This document shows positions 30,493 through 38,604 of a DNA stretch of 64,000 nucleotides, one piece after another. The stretch comes from Desulfoprunum benzoelyticum (GTDB lineage: Bacteria > Desulfobacterota > Desulfobulbia > Desulfobulbales > Desulfocapsaceae): positions 62,001 to 126,000 of the forward strand of contig NZ_JACHEO010000006.1 in NCBI RefSeq assembly GCF_014201505.1, given 5' to 3'. The notes beneath the pieces were generated by a model. That model ran no database searches. It was not told the DNA's origin and worked only from the letters and a program-made list of their open reading frames with translations. Every line of letters starts with the position of its first letter. Positions within the stretch are counted from its first letter, which is position 1. Both the position numbers and the translations under genes were made by a program.

Positions 30493-32208
30493 ATGCATCC
30501 AATGCCAGCCGTGCCTACCCACAGTCCAAGATGCGGATTGCCCCGTCTTTCCTTCGTGTTCGCCGTGTTCGTATTTCTCTGCTGCGTGGCGGGATCCCGC
30601 CCCGCTGATGCTGCCGACGAGGTGTCGCTGCCGATCTCCCGGGAACTGCTGAGTCATATCAAATACACTCCGGAACAGGTTCAGGCCCTTGCGCCACCGG
30701 GACCGCTCATCGCCTCGAAGGACCTCTGCATCTCCGCCGTCTATCATGCGGTGGGGAACCTGCCGATCTGGGTAACCGACGAAGGCCCCAGCGAACGGGC
30801 GGCCATTGCCCTGCGCTTCCTCCAGTCCGCCGCCGCGGAAGGCCTTTACCCCGAAGACTATGCCGTCCCGGAGATCATCCGCCTCTGGCCGTTGCGGAGC
30901 CCGGAAGATCTGGCCCTGCTCGACACCCTGCTGACCTACAACCTGCTGCTTTACGCCCATGACGTCAGCTACGGCCAGCTCGAATCCCGTTCGACCAATC
31001 CCAAGATCTTCCACGATACCGGCAGGCAGGATTTCGATCCCCTCGCCGCCATGCGCTCAATCGTCGCCGCCCCGGATCTCGACGCCCACCTGGCATCCCT
31101 GCCGCCGGTACATCGGCACTACCGCGCCCTGAAGACGGCGCTGCAGAAATACCGGGAACTCGCCGCCGCCGGGGGATGGCAATCGGTCCCGTCCGGGAGG
31201 ACGATCCGCCCGGGAGAGATCGATCCGCGAATCCCCGCCATCCGCATCCGTCTGCACATCACCGGTGATCTTGAAACCATCGACCACAGCGACACCTTCT
31301 ACGACGAATCCCTGAAAAAGGCCGTCATCACGTTCCAGAAACGCTACGGCCTCGATCCCGACGGCGCCATCGGCAACCAGACAATCGCCGCGATGAATAT
31401 CCCGGCCAAACGTCTCGTCTCACAGATCATCGTCAACATGACCAGATGGCGCTGGCAGGCCCACGACCTCGGTAACAGATACGTCCTCGTCAATATCGCC
31501 GGCTACAACCTCAAGGTCGTTGAACAGGACGAGGTTGTCCTCGACATGCCGGTCATCGTCGGCGAGTTGGAGAACCAGACCCCGATCTTCAGTGACCTGA
31601 TCCGATACATCGACTTCAATCCGTACTGGGTGATCACCCGCAGTATAGCCAGCAAAGAGGAACTGCCGCGACTGCGGCAGAACCCCCGCTATCTGGTCGA
31701 CCGCAACGTCCGCCTGTACTCAAGCTGGGACCAGGATGCCGTCGAACTTGACAGCACCACGATCAATTGGCATGCCATCTCCCCCGAGCAGATGGCCCGC
31801 TATAAGCTGCGCCAGGATCCCGGACCGCTCAACGCCCTCGGCAGGATGAAATTCATCTTCCCCAACCGTTTCGCCATCTACATGCACGACACCCCGAAGC
31901 GGGACCTGTTCAGCCAGTCGACGAGGAGCTTCAGCCATGGCTGCATCCGGGTCAGCGATCCCATCGCCCTGGCCGCATACGCCCTGGCAGGGGAAAAACA
32001 GGATTGGACCGTCGAAAAGATCAAGGCCACGATCGACAGCGGCCGCAGGAAGGTCGTGAATCTGTCGGCCCCCCTCACCGTTCATCTCACTTATCAGACA
32101 ACATGGGTTGACAAAGAGGGATCAATCCATTTTAATAGGGACGTTTATGGCAGGGACACCGAACTTTCCCTCGCATTATTGGAAAAAAACAACAACTTGA
32201 ACAATTAG
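30493..32208 (+). CDS. L,D-transpeptidase, YcbB/LdtD type
   Basis: The 571-residue exported protein starts with a signal sequence (SFVFAVFVFLCCVAGSRPADA), then an N-terminal helical domain, a peptidoglycan-binding domain (about 275-310, SLKKAVITFQKRYGLDPDG) and a YkuD catalytic domain with SFSHGCIRVSDP, whose Cys forms the acyl intermediate. It makes 3-3 cross-links in peptidoglycan independent of penicillin-binding proteins. Order of domains matches E. coli YcbB. It is followed 15 bp later by a YcbK-like gene, the same pairing as in E. coli. Confidence 0.9.
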   Translation: MHPMPAVPTHSPRCGLPRLSFVFAVFVFLCCVAGSRPADAADEVSLPISRELLSHIKYTPEQVQALAPPGPLIASKDLCISAVYHAVGNLPIWVTDEGPSERAAIALRFLQSAAAEGLYPEDYAVPEIIRLWPLRSPEDLALLDTLLTYNLLLYAHDVSYGQLESRSTNPKIFHDTGRQDFDPLAAMRSIVAAPDLDAHLASLPPVHRHYRALKTALQKYRELAAAGGWQSVPSGRTIRPGEIDPRIPAIRIRLHITGDLETIDHSDTFYDESLKKAVITFQKRYGLDPDGAIGNQTIAAMNIPAKRLVSQIIVNMTRWRWQAHDLGNRYVLVNIAGYNLKVVEQDEVVLDMPVIVGELENQTPIFSDLIRYIDFNPYWVITRSIASKEELPRLRQNPRYLVDRNVRLYSSWDQDAVELDSTTINWHAISPEQMARYKLRQDPGPLNALGRMKFIFPNRFAIYMHDTPKRDLFSQSTRSFSHGCIRVSDPIALAAYALAGEKQDWTVEKIKATIDSGRRKVVNLSAPLTVHLTYQTTWVDKEGSIHFNRDVYGRDTELSLALLEKNNNLNN

Positions 32209-32222
32209 AACCAGGACGACAG

Positions 32223-32786
32223 ATGAGAACAAACGAGACAATCAAGCGATTCTTCTTGAGCCGCCGCAAGTTCCTCACCGCCTCGGCTCAACTGGCGCTC
32301 GGACTGCTCCTCAGTTCCCCCCTCGACGCCCTCTCCACTCCCACCGAATCGCACACCCTCTCATTCGTTCACACCCACACCGGAGAGCAGCTGAAAATCC
32401 CCTACATTCCCGGCAGATATCCTCAGACGGCAAAATCACAGCTGAAGACCTTCCTCCGTGATTACCGTACCGGCGACACCCACGTCATCGACCCGACCCT
32501 GATGGAAATCCTCAGCCGAATCCAGCGGATCAGCGGTAGCAAGGGGGTCTATGAGGTCCTTTCCGGCTACCGGTCCCCCCGGACCAACGCCTATCTGCGG
32601 CGGAAAAGTCCGAAGGTGGCCAAGGACAGCCTCCACATGCAGGGGATGGCGATCGATGTCCGTCTCACCGATGTAAAAACGCGGGAACTGCGCGACATCG
32701 CCAGGCAGCTCCGGTGCGGAGGGGTCGGATATTACGCCAAATCTGATTTCCTGCATCTCGATACCGGCCAGGTCCGCTGCTGGTAG
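32223..32786 (+). CDS. YcbK-like M15/DUF882 peptidase with Tat signal
   Basis: The 187-residue protein carries a twin-arginine signal (SRRKFLTASAQLALGLLL) and a DUF882/peptidase M15-like zinc domain with HMQGMAIDVRL and a final DFLHLDTGQVR, which supply the metal ligands His-Asp-His. It likely trims peptidoglycan peptides in the periplasm after folding in the cytoplasm. AGGA is 6 bases before the ATG. The Tat dependence matters because tatC in this window is frame-broken. Confidence 0.88.
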   Translation: MRTNETIKRFFLSRRKFLTASAQLALGLLLSSPLDALSTPTESHTLSFVHTHTGEQLKIPYIPGRYPQTAKSQLKTFLRDYRTGDTHVIDPTLMEILSRIQRISGSKGVYEVLSGYRSPRTNAYLRRKSPKVAKDSLHMQGMAIDVRLTDVKTRELRDIARQLRCGGVGYYAKSDFLHLDTGQVRCW

Positions 32787-32810
32787 CGCCAGGCACCGGC
32801 CGTTCTCCGT

Positions 32811-32835
32811 CCCCGTCATGATCCCCATGACGGGG
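32811..32835. terminator. Perfect 10-bp inverted repeat after the YcbK-like gene
   Basis: CCCCGTCATG-ATCCC-CATGACGGGG forms a perfect 10-bp stem with a 5-base loop, 25 bp after the stop. No T-run follows, so termination is uncertain. Confidence 0.4.
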
Positions 32836-32863
32836 TCACCCTCTGCCCCGGCGATCGCCTTCA

Positions 32864-34309
32864 ATGCCCATCGACATCGACTCCTTCCTCGACACGGTTG
32901 CCCGGACTGTCGCCGAGAGCCGGACCCCGGTGGTCGACCTGATCGCCGTCCAGACCCGGGACCCCTTCAGGATTCTGGTTGCCACCATCCTTTCCGCCCG
33001 TACCAAGGATGAAGTCACCGCGGTAGCGGCCGACAAGCTCTTTCGCGTCGCCGATACCGCCGACAAACTGGCCCGCCTGGCCGAAGCGGAGATCGCGAAC
33101 CTGATCTACCCGGTCGGGTTCTACAGAAGCAAGGCCGGGTATCTCGTGCGCCTGCCCGAGGCACTGGAGAAATTCGGCGGTCGGGTCCCCGAGTCCATCG
33201 ACGACCTGGTCACCCTGCCCGGAGTCGGCAGGAAAACCGCCAATCTCGTGCGCAGTGTGGCCTTCGGCAAACCGGCGATCTGCGTCGACACCCATGTCCA
33301 CCGCATCATGAACATCTGGGAATACGTCGACACCGACTCCCCGCTGAAGACCGAAATGGCCCTGCGCCGAGTCCTGCCGGAGCGGCACTGGCTCAGGGTC
33401 AATTCCCTGCTGGTCGCCTTCGGCCAATCCATCTGCCGGCCCGTCAGCCCCCACTGCGATGCCTGCCCGCTCCTTGGCCGCTGTCCGCAACGCGGCGTCA
33501 CCCCGAGAAAGATTATGAAAAAATCCGCCGGCGACACCAGACACCCCCTCCGTTTCATCTCCTGGAACGTCAACGGCATCAGGGCAGCGGCGCAGAAAGG
33601 GTTTCACGGGATCCTGACCGGTTTCGATGCCGACATCATCGCCATCCAGGAGACCAAGGCCCACCCCGACCAGCTCCCGCCCGAGTTGAAGAACATCGAC
33701 GGCTACACCTCGTACTGGCATAGCGCCGAACGCAAGGGCTACTCCGGGGTTGCCATTTACAGCCGCCTTCCACCGGAGCAGGTCATCACCGGGATCGGCA
33801 TCCCGGAATTCGACGGCGAAGGCCGGGTGCTGACCCTCGAATTTCCGACGTTCTACCTCATCAACATCTATTTCCCCAACAGCGGCGAGGGGCTGAAACG
33901 CCTTGATTACAAGCTTCGCTTCAACCGCGAGCTGATCGATTTCGCCGGCCGCCTGAACCGGGACAAGGCATTGATCCTGTGCGGCGATTTCAATGTCGCT
34001 CACAAACCGATCGACTTGAAAAACCCGGCGGCGAACGTCAAAAACGCCGGCTTCACCCCGGAGGAGCGGGCCTGGATGGATTCGTTCATCGACGCCGGCT
34101 TTATCGACACCTTCAGGATGTTCAACCAGCAGCCGGAACAGTACACCTGGTGGAGCTACCGCTTCAACGCCAGGACCAAGAACGTCGGGTGGCGCATCGA
34201 TTACTTCTGCGTCGACCAGGCCAGCCGCGACAAAGTCAGGAATGCCGTCATCCTCCCGGAGATCATGGGGTCGGACCACTGTCCGGTGCAGCTCGACTTT
34301 TCAGCCTGA
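32864..34309 (+). CDS. Endonuclease III-exonuclease III fusion (bifunctional base-excision repair enzyme)
   Basis: One 481-residue frame encodes two whole enzymes. Residues 1 to about 212 are endonuclease III: helix-hairpin-helix LPGVGRKTANLV with catalytic Lys124, Asp142 in VDTHVHR, and the 4Fe-4S loop C-X6-C-X2-C-X5-C in CRPVSPHCDACPLLGRC. After a 12-residue basic linker, residues about 226-481 are exonuclease III (XthA type): SWNVNGIRA, IQETKA, GDFNVAHKPIDL, NVGWRIDYF and GSDHCPVQ. The glycosylase/lyase would remove oxidised pyrimidines and the AP endonuclease would process the resulting 3' end. Both active sites look intact. Stops or frameshifts are absent. Confidence 0.93.
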   Translation: MPIDIDSFLDTVARTVAESRTPVVDLIAVQTRDPFRILVATILSARTKDEVTAVAADKLFRVADTADKLARLAEAEIANLIYPVGFYRSKAGYLVRLPEALEKFGGRVPESIDDLVTLPGVGRKTANLVRSVAFGKPAICVDTHVHRIMNIWEYVDTDSPLKTEMALRRVLPERHWLRVNSLLVAFGQSICRPVSPHCDACPLLGRCPQRGVTPRKIMKKSAGDTRHPLRFISWNVNGIRAAAQKGFHGILTGFDADIIAIQETKAHPDQLPPELKNIDGYTSYWHSAERKGYSGVAIYSRLPPEQVITGIGIPEFDGEGRVLTLEFPTFYLINIYFPNSGEGLKRLDYKLRFNRELIDFAGRLNRDKALILCGDFNVAHKPIDLKNPAANVKNAGFTPEERAWMDSFIDAGFIDTFRMFNQQPEQYTWWSYRFNARTKNVGWRIDYFCVDQASRDKVRNAVILPEIMGSDHCPVQLDFSA

Positions 34310-34378
34310 GCCGCGCATCGGATATCCTTGTTCTCCACCCGCCGCAACGCCCCTGTCTGCACGCGGTGTTTTCCGCTA

Positions 34379-35485
34379 TCACCGGCATGGATCGATAAAG
34401 AAATCCGGCCGTACCGCGGCCAGGTGATCCAGCAGTTTCCGATGCCCGGCCGGAAAACCATATTCCGACAATTCGCCGGCCGTCACCCAGCGGCAGTCCT
34501 GGGCCGCCGCAAGCCGGGCCACCGTATCGCTGCCGACCAGCCGGCAGGCGAAGCAGTGGAGCACGACCTTGTAGCGGGTATAAAAATGGGTGACGGTGGT
34601 GAGGCGACGACAGATCTTCACCTCGAACCCGGTCTCCTCCCGATACTCCCGGATCACCGCCTCTTCCGGACTCTCTCCATCCTCCAGTCGGCCGCCGGGA
34701 AACTCCCACAGGCCGCCCCAGATATCGTCCGCCAGTCGCTGCTGAATGAAAACCCGCCCTGCGTGGGACAGGATGGCCGTCGCCATCTGTATCAGGACGA
34801 TCTCGCGACGACTGGCCGGTACCGGCCTGTCCGCCACCGTGCCGCGCAACCGCGCCCGACAGACCTCTGCCAGCGGGCAATGGTCGCAGTCCGGGTTCTT
34901 CGGAGTGCAGATCAGACCGCCGAGATCCATCAGGGCCTGGTTGAAGATTCTGGCCTTGCCGGGAGGCAGCAGGGCCGCGGCCAGGGCGTCGATCCGTTGC
35001 CGGCAGCCGGCTGTCTTGACCGGTTGTTCGATATCGTAGAGACGGGCCAGGATCCGTGCGACATTGGCGTCGACGACCGCGATATCCTGACCGCAGGCGA
35101 TGCTGGCGATGGCGGCGGCGGTATAGGGACCCACCCCAGGCAGAGACAGCAGCTCACTGTAATCACAAGGAATATCTCCGTCGTAGCGATCCATCAGCAG
35201 CCGGGCGGCGCGGTGCAGGTTGCGGGCCCTGGCGTAGTATCCGAGCCCCTCCCAGTATTTGAGAATTTCCTGCTCGGTCGCCGCGGCAACGGCAGCCAGG
35301 TCGGGAAAGCGGGAGATCCAGCGGTGGAAGTAGGCCACCCCCCGCTCCATCTGAGTCTGCTGCAGCATGATCTCGGAGATCCAGACGTGATAGGGATCGT
35401 AAGTCCGCCGCCACGGCAGGTCGCGTTGCGTCCGCCGGAACCAGGGAAGGAGCCGTCGCCGGATCGATTCGATCATCTCCTGCAT
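34379..35485 (-). CDS. mutY: A/G-specific adenine glycosylase with intact Nudix box
   Basis: The 368-residue protein has a HhH-GPD glycosylase domain (LQQTQMERG with the catalytic Glu, PGVGPYTAAAIAS, VVDANVARIL with the catalytic Asp) and a 4Fe-4S loop (CTPKNPDCDHCPLAEVC). The C-terminal Nudix-fold domain, which recognises 8-oxoG, contains a complete Nudix signature (GGRLEDGESPEEAVIREY, then REETGF), unusual because this domain of MutY is normally catalytically dead. It removes A opposite 8-oxoG. It is convergent with the Nth-Xth fusion, a small repair cluster. Confidence 0.93.
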   Translation of the reverse strand: MQEMIESIRRRLLPWFRRTQRDLPWRRTYDPYHVWISEIMLQQTQMERGVAYFHRWISRFPDLAAVAAATEQEILKYWEGLGYYARARNLHRAARLLMDRYDGDIPCDYSELLSLPGVGPYTAAAIASIACGQDIAVVDANVARILARLYDIEQPVKTAGCRQRIDALAAALLPPGKARIFNQALMDLGGLICTPKNPDCDHCPLAEVCRARLRGTVADRPVPASRREIVLIQMATAILSHAGRVFIQQRLADDIWGGLWEFPGGRLEDGESPEEAVIREYREETGFEVKICRRLTTVTHFYTRYKVVLHCFACRLVGSDTVARLAAAQDCRWVTAGELSEYGFPAGHRKLLDHLAAVRPDFFIDPCR

Positions 35486-35486
35486 T

Positions 35487-36431
35487 TTAGAAACCCAATC
35501 CTTCCAGCAGCACCAGTGCCAGCGTATAGGTGATCAACGACAGCAGGGTGGAGAGCATGATGATCGAGCCGGACAGCTCGGCGTCTCCCCGCATCTGCTG
35601 GGCCATGATGTAGGCGACGGTGGCGGTCGGAGTCGCGGCGAAGATCACGCCGATGGCCAGTTCCCTGCCGCGGATGCCGAACACGAGCAGGATCCCGGCG
35701 GTGATCAAGGGCAGCCAGATCAGCTTGATCGCGGTGGCGATCAAAGACTTTGAAATATCGCCGCGCAGCCGCTGCAGGGAAAAGGAACCGCCGATGGCCA
35801 GCAGGGCCAGCGGCAGGGCCATGCCGGCGACGATATGCAGACTGCGCTCGATCACCTGCGGCAGGGGGATGTCGAGAAAGCTCCACAGGATGCCGGCAAA
35901 GGAGGAGATGATCAGGGGATTGCCGCCGATCTGGCGGATCCAGAACCAGGGTCCGAGATTCCGGCCTTGCTGCCGGTGTGGCAGCAGCAGGGCGAGGATT
36001 CCGAAAAAATTGTAAAACGGCACCAGGAACCCGAGGAGGATGCCGGCGGCCGCGAGGCCCTCGCCGCCGTAGGCGTTGAAGACAATCGCCAGACCGATAT
36101 AGGCGATATTGCCGCGGAAGGTCCCCTGGCAGAAACTGCCGCGGGCTTCCGGGGGATAACCGCGCCAGGCGGCAAAGCCATAGGCGAGGAAAAAGGTCAG
36201 CAGGACGGCAGCCAGCATCCCGGCGAGCAGCAGGCCGTTGAAACTGGTGGAAAAATCGGCCCGGGCGATTTCGTGAAAGAGGAGGGCCGGCAGCGCCAGG
36301 AAATAGACCAGCCGGTTGAGTTGATAAAGGAAACTGTCATCGACCAGTTGCGCCATTTTCAGGCCGAACCCGAGCCCGATGACAAGAAAGACCGGCAGGA
36401 CGATGATCAGAATATCGAGAAACAGCGGCAT
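35487..36431 (-). CDS. AEC-family transporter (auxin efflux carrier-like permease)
   Basis: The 314-residue integral membrane protein has about ten hydrophobic segments in the 5+5 pattern of AEC/BASS-fold permeases, starting with LDILIIVLPVFLVIGLGFGL and with LVYFLALPALLFHEIA as a conserved helix. Known members move malonate, malate or other small acids; the substrate cannot be read. AGGA precedes the chosen ATG; an upstream frame to 36461 is not supported. Its stop is one base before the mutY ATG. Confidence 0.88.
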   Translation of the reverse strand: MPLFLDILIIVLPVFLVIGLGFGLKMAQLVDDSFLYQLNRLVYFLALPALLFHEIARADFSTSFNGLLLAGMLAAVLLTFFLAYGFAAWRGYPPEARGSFCQGTFRGNIAYIGLAIVFNAYGGEGLAAAGILLGFLVPFYNFFGILALLLPHRQQGRNLGPWFWIRQIGGNPLIISSFAGILWSFLDIPLPQVIERSLHIVAGMALPLALLAIGGSFSLQRLRGDISKSLIATAIKLIWLPLITAGILLVFGIRGRELAIGVIFAATPTATVAYIMAQQMRGDAELSGSIIMLSTLLSLITYTLALVLLEGLGF

Positions 36432-36507
36432 CGCAGATCCTGGTGGCCGCAAGGATGGCACAGGTCGCTGCCAGCGGCGGCATGCTTACTTGGGGGGATA
36501 CGGAACA

Positions 36508-36545
36508 GCACGAGGCCCCCGGAAATGCTGCCGGGGACCTCGTGC
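36508..36545. terminator. Strong hairpin after the lipoprotein gene
   Basis: A 14-bp stem with one mismatch (GCACGAGG...CCTCGTGC outer arms) and an 8-base loop lies 34 bp after the lipoprotein stop. The T-run on the minus strand is poor. Confidence 0.45.
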
Positions 36546-36578
36546 GAAGCAACGGTAGATTGGGGTTCGGGCCGGCTA

Positions 36579-38405
36579 CTATTGCCTGGCCGGCTCCCCC
36601 ATCCCCTGCGGTTGAGCTCCGAAGGGATCATCCGGCTCGTATGCCGGCGCCCAGCCATTTTCCCGGACCTTGCCGCCTGTATCGCGACTGTCGACCTCGG
36701 CAATGAGATTGGGGTCGATCGCGTTCATCTCCTGCTCGACCCGCTGGATATTGCCCAGAACCTTGTCGGTGATGTCGGCACGCGGGTATTTGACCAGAAT
36801 CCCCTTGAGCAGGCGACGGGATTCGATCAGCAGATTTTTCCTGACCTCGACATCCCCGGTCCTGGTGTAGCGGATGAAGAGATCGGCCGCTTTACGGCGG
36901 TCTTCCCTGGCCGCCATCGATGAGATCTCGACGATCTTGGCATCCGCCCTGGCCCCGAGTTCAGTTTCCGTCATCCCGTCGAAAACCTTGATCGCCTCGT
37001 CGTACCGACCGGAGCTGACCAGCTGCAGACCGTTGTTCCACCGCTGCTCCAACTCCTGCTCCTGCGCCATCTTGGTGGTTTCCCGCTCGGCTGCTTCCGC
37101 CAGGCCCAGCTCATCGAGCCTGGCGTTGAGGAGATCCCGCTGCTGGTCGTTGATCATGTCGGCCCGCTGGGCCTTGATCATGGCCGCCGCCTCCTGGTAC
37201 TTCTTTGCTCCAGCCAGGCGATCGATCTCGGCAACGATGCCGCTGAACCAGGCATCGCCCGCCTTGTTCATCTCATCCCGGATCGCCTTGACATTTGCGG
37301 CGACCGACGAGCGGGGATAATCGGCCAGATATTTCTCGGCCTCCCAGACGATCCGGAAGCCGTCCTGTTCCGGCAGGTACCCCAGATAATTGCGGACCAG
37401 GCCGGAATAGGCGGCGAGCTCGAGACTGGCCTGCTGGTCACCGCCGAGCAGCGGCAGATGCATCCTGGCCCAGGCGTCGACACTGGCCAGGGCGAGATAA
37501 TCCTTGGAAATCTGGACATACTGGGCCTGGGCGTCCTGATAACGGCCGATGGCGATGCAGAGATCGGCAAGGATTTTCCGCAACGGCAGGAGCTCGGCCG
37601 GAGAACGGCCGTCCGCCTCCATCCTGCCGACAATCCCCCGGTACAGGTCGGCGGCCTCTTCCTCCTTCTGCAGATACACCAGGGCATCGGCATACAGCAT
37701 CTTCGCGTCGAGACTGGTCTGTTCCTGCTGTTGCGGCGACAGCCCCTGCCAGGCCTGTTCAATCTCACGATACTTCTTCTCTGTCGACAGGGCGGCGATC
37801 CGGCCGTCGAAGGACTGCCCACCCTGATCCGGCCGCCCTCCGGGAGTGGCCACAGCCACCGGCCCGACCAGCCGGCCACAGTCGCTTTCGACAAAATCCA
37901 GGTCCCGCTGCTGCAGGACCAGCATCTTGCCGCTGTAGATGCTGTTCGCCGTCACATCGCTCCTGTCGCCGGTTTCGACCGCGGTGCGCATCATGTTGTA
38001 ATCGGCGAGAATTCGTTGCATCTGCCGATAACAGTCGCCCATCATGGCCCGCTGGTCCGGGCTCAGTTGCCGACCGGCCCCGGTGTTGAGCTCATTCCAG
38101 CGCCGGAATTTGCCGCTGTAGGCCTCGATGCGGGCGGTGATGGCCTCGAGCGACGGGGGCTTCAAGGCCCCCGAGGCCTCTTCCCGGAGGGCTTCATCGA
38201 GATTCCTGGACACGGCTGGCTGACGAAGGGATGCCCCCGCCGCCGCCCCAACCGACTGTTGCTCGAGGGGTCCTTTGATCGTCCGTTCCAGTATCGGGCC
38301 GGCAACCGGCTCCGGTGCTGGCGTCGTCTGTCTGCCGGGGTGGGCACATCCGCCGACGGCCAGCAGACCGCACAGGGCCGCAGCCGTTACAAGTGTCTTA
38401 TGCAT
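36579..38405 (-). CDS. Large helical-repeat lipoprotein of unknown function
   Basis: The 608-residue protein starts with a lipoprotein signal peptide and lipobox LAVGGC (Cys20), so it is anchored to the outer or inner membrane. The rest is alpha-helical with TPR-like repeats (for example AEADLYRGIV-type and YQDAQAQYVQISKDYLALA segments) and a Pro-rich linker after the Cys. I do not recognise a named family. Such proteins often serve as scaffolds in envelope assembly; its neighbour upstream on this strand is a class A PBP, so a peptidoglycan-linked role is plausible. Confidence 0.7.
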   Translation of the reverse strand: MHKTLVTAAALCGLLAVGGCAHPGRQTTPAPEPVAGPILERTIKGPLEQQSVGAAAGASLRQPAVSRNLDEALREEASGALKPPSLEAITARIEAYSGKFRRWNELNTGAGRQLSPDQRAMMGDCYRQMQRILADYNMMRTAVETGDRSDVTANSIYSGKMLVLQQRDLDFVESDCGRLVGPVAVATPGGRPDQGGQSFDGRIAALSTEKKYREIEQAWQGLSPQQQEQTSLDAKMLYADALVYLQKEEEAADLYRGIVGRMEADGRSPAELLPLRKILADLCIAIGRYQDAQAQYVQISKDYLALASVDAWARMHLPLLGGDQQASLELAAYSGLVRNYLGYLPEQDGFRIVWEAEKYLADYPRSSVAANVKAIRDEMNKAGDAWFSGIVAEIDRLAGAKKYQEAAAMIKAQRADMINDQQRDLLNARLDELGLAEAAERETTKMAQEQELEQRWNNGLQLVSSGRYDEAIKVFDGMTETELGARADAKIVEISSMAAREDRRKAADLFIRYTRTGDVEVRKNLLIESRRLLKGILVKYPRADITDKVLGNIQRVEQEMNAIDPNLIAEVDSRDTGGKVRENGWAPAYEPDDPFGAQPQGMGEPARQ

Positions 38406-38604
38406 GACAATATCGATATGTTTGAGTGAAATTGGTAGTCAAACGACACAAAGGACCGGGTGGGATCTTTATATCCCGTCGACAGCCGGCCATCCGACCT
38501 TCCTCCGCATCATCTTCCGTCCGTGAATCTACCACAGAATGCCTCGGGCCGCCAAGGCTAAGCCAGAGACATCGATGAATGGCCAACCGACAAACGGGAC
38601 CGGG

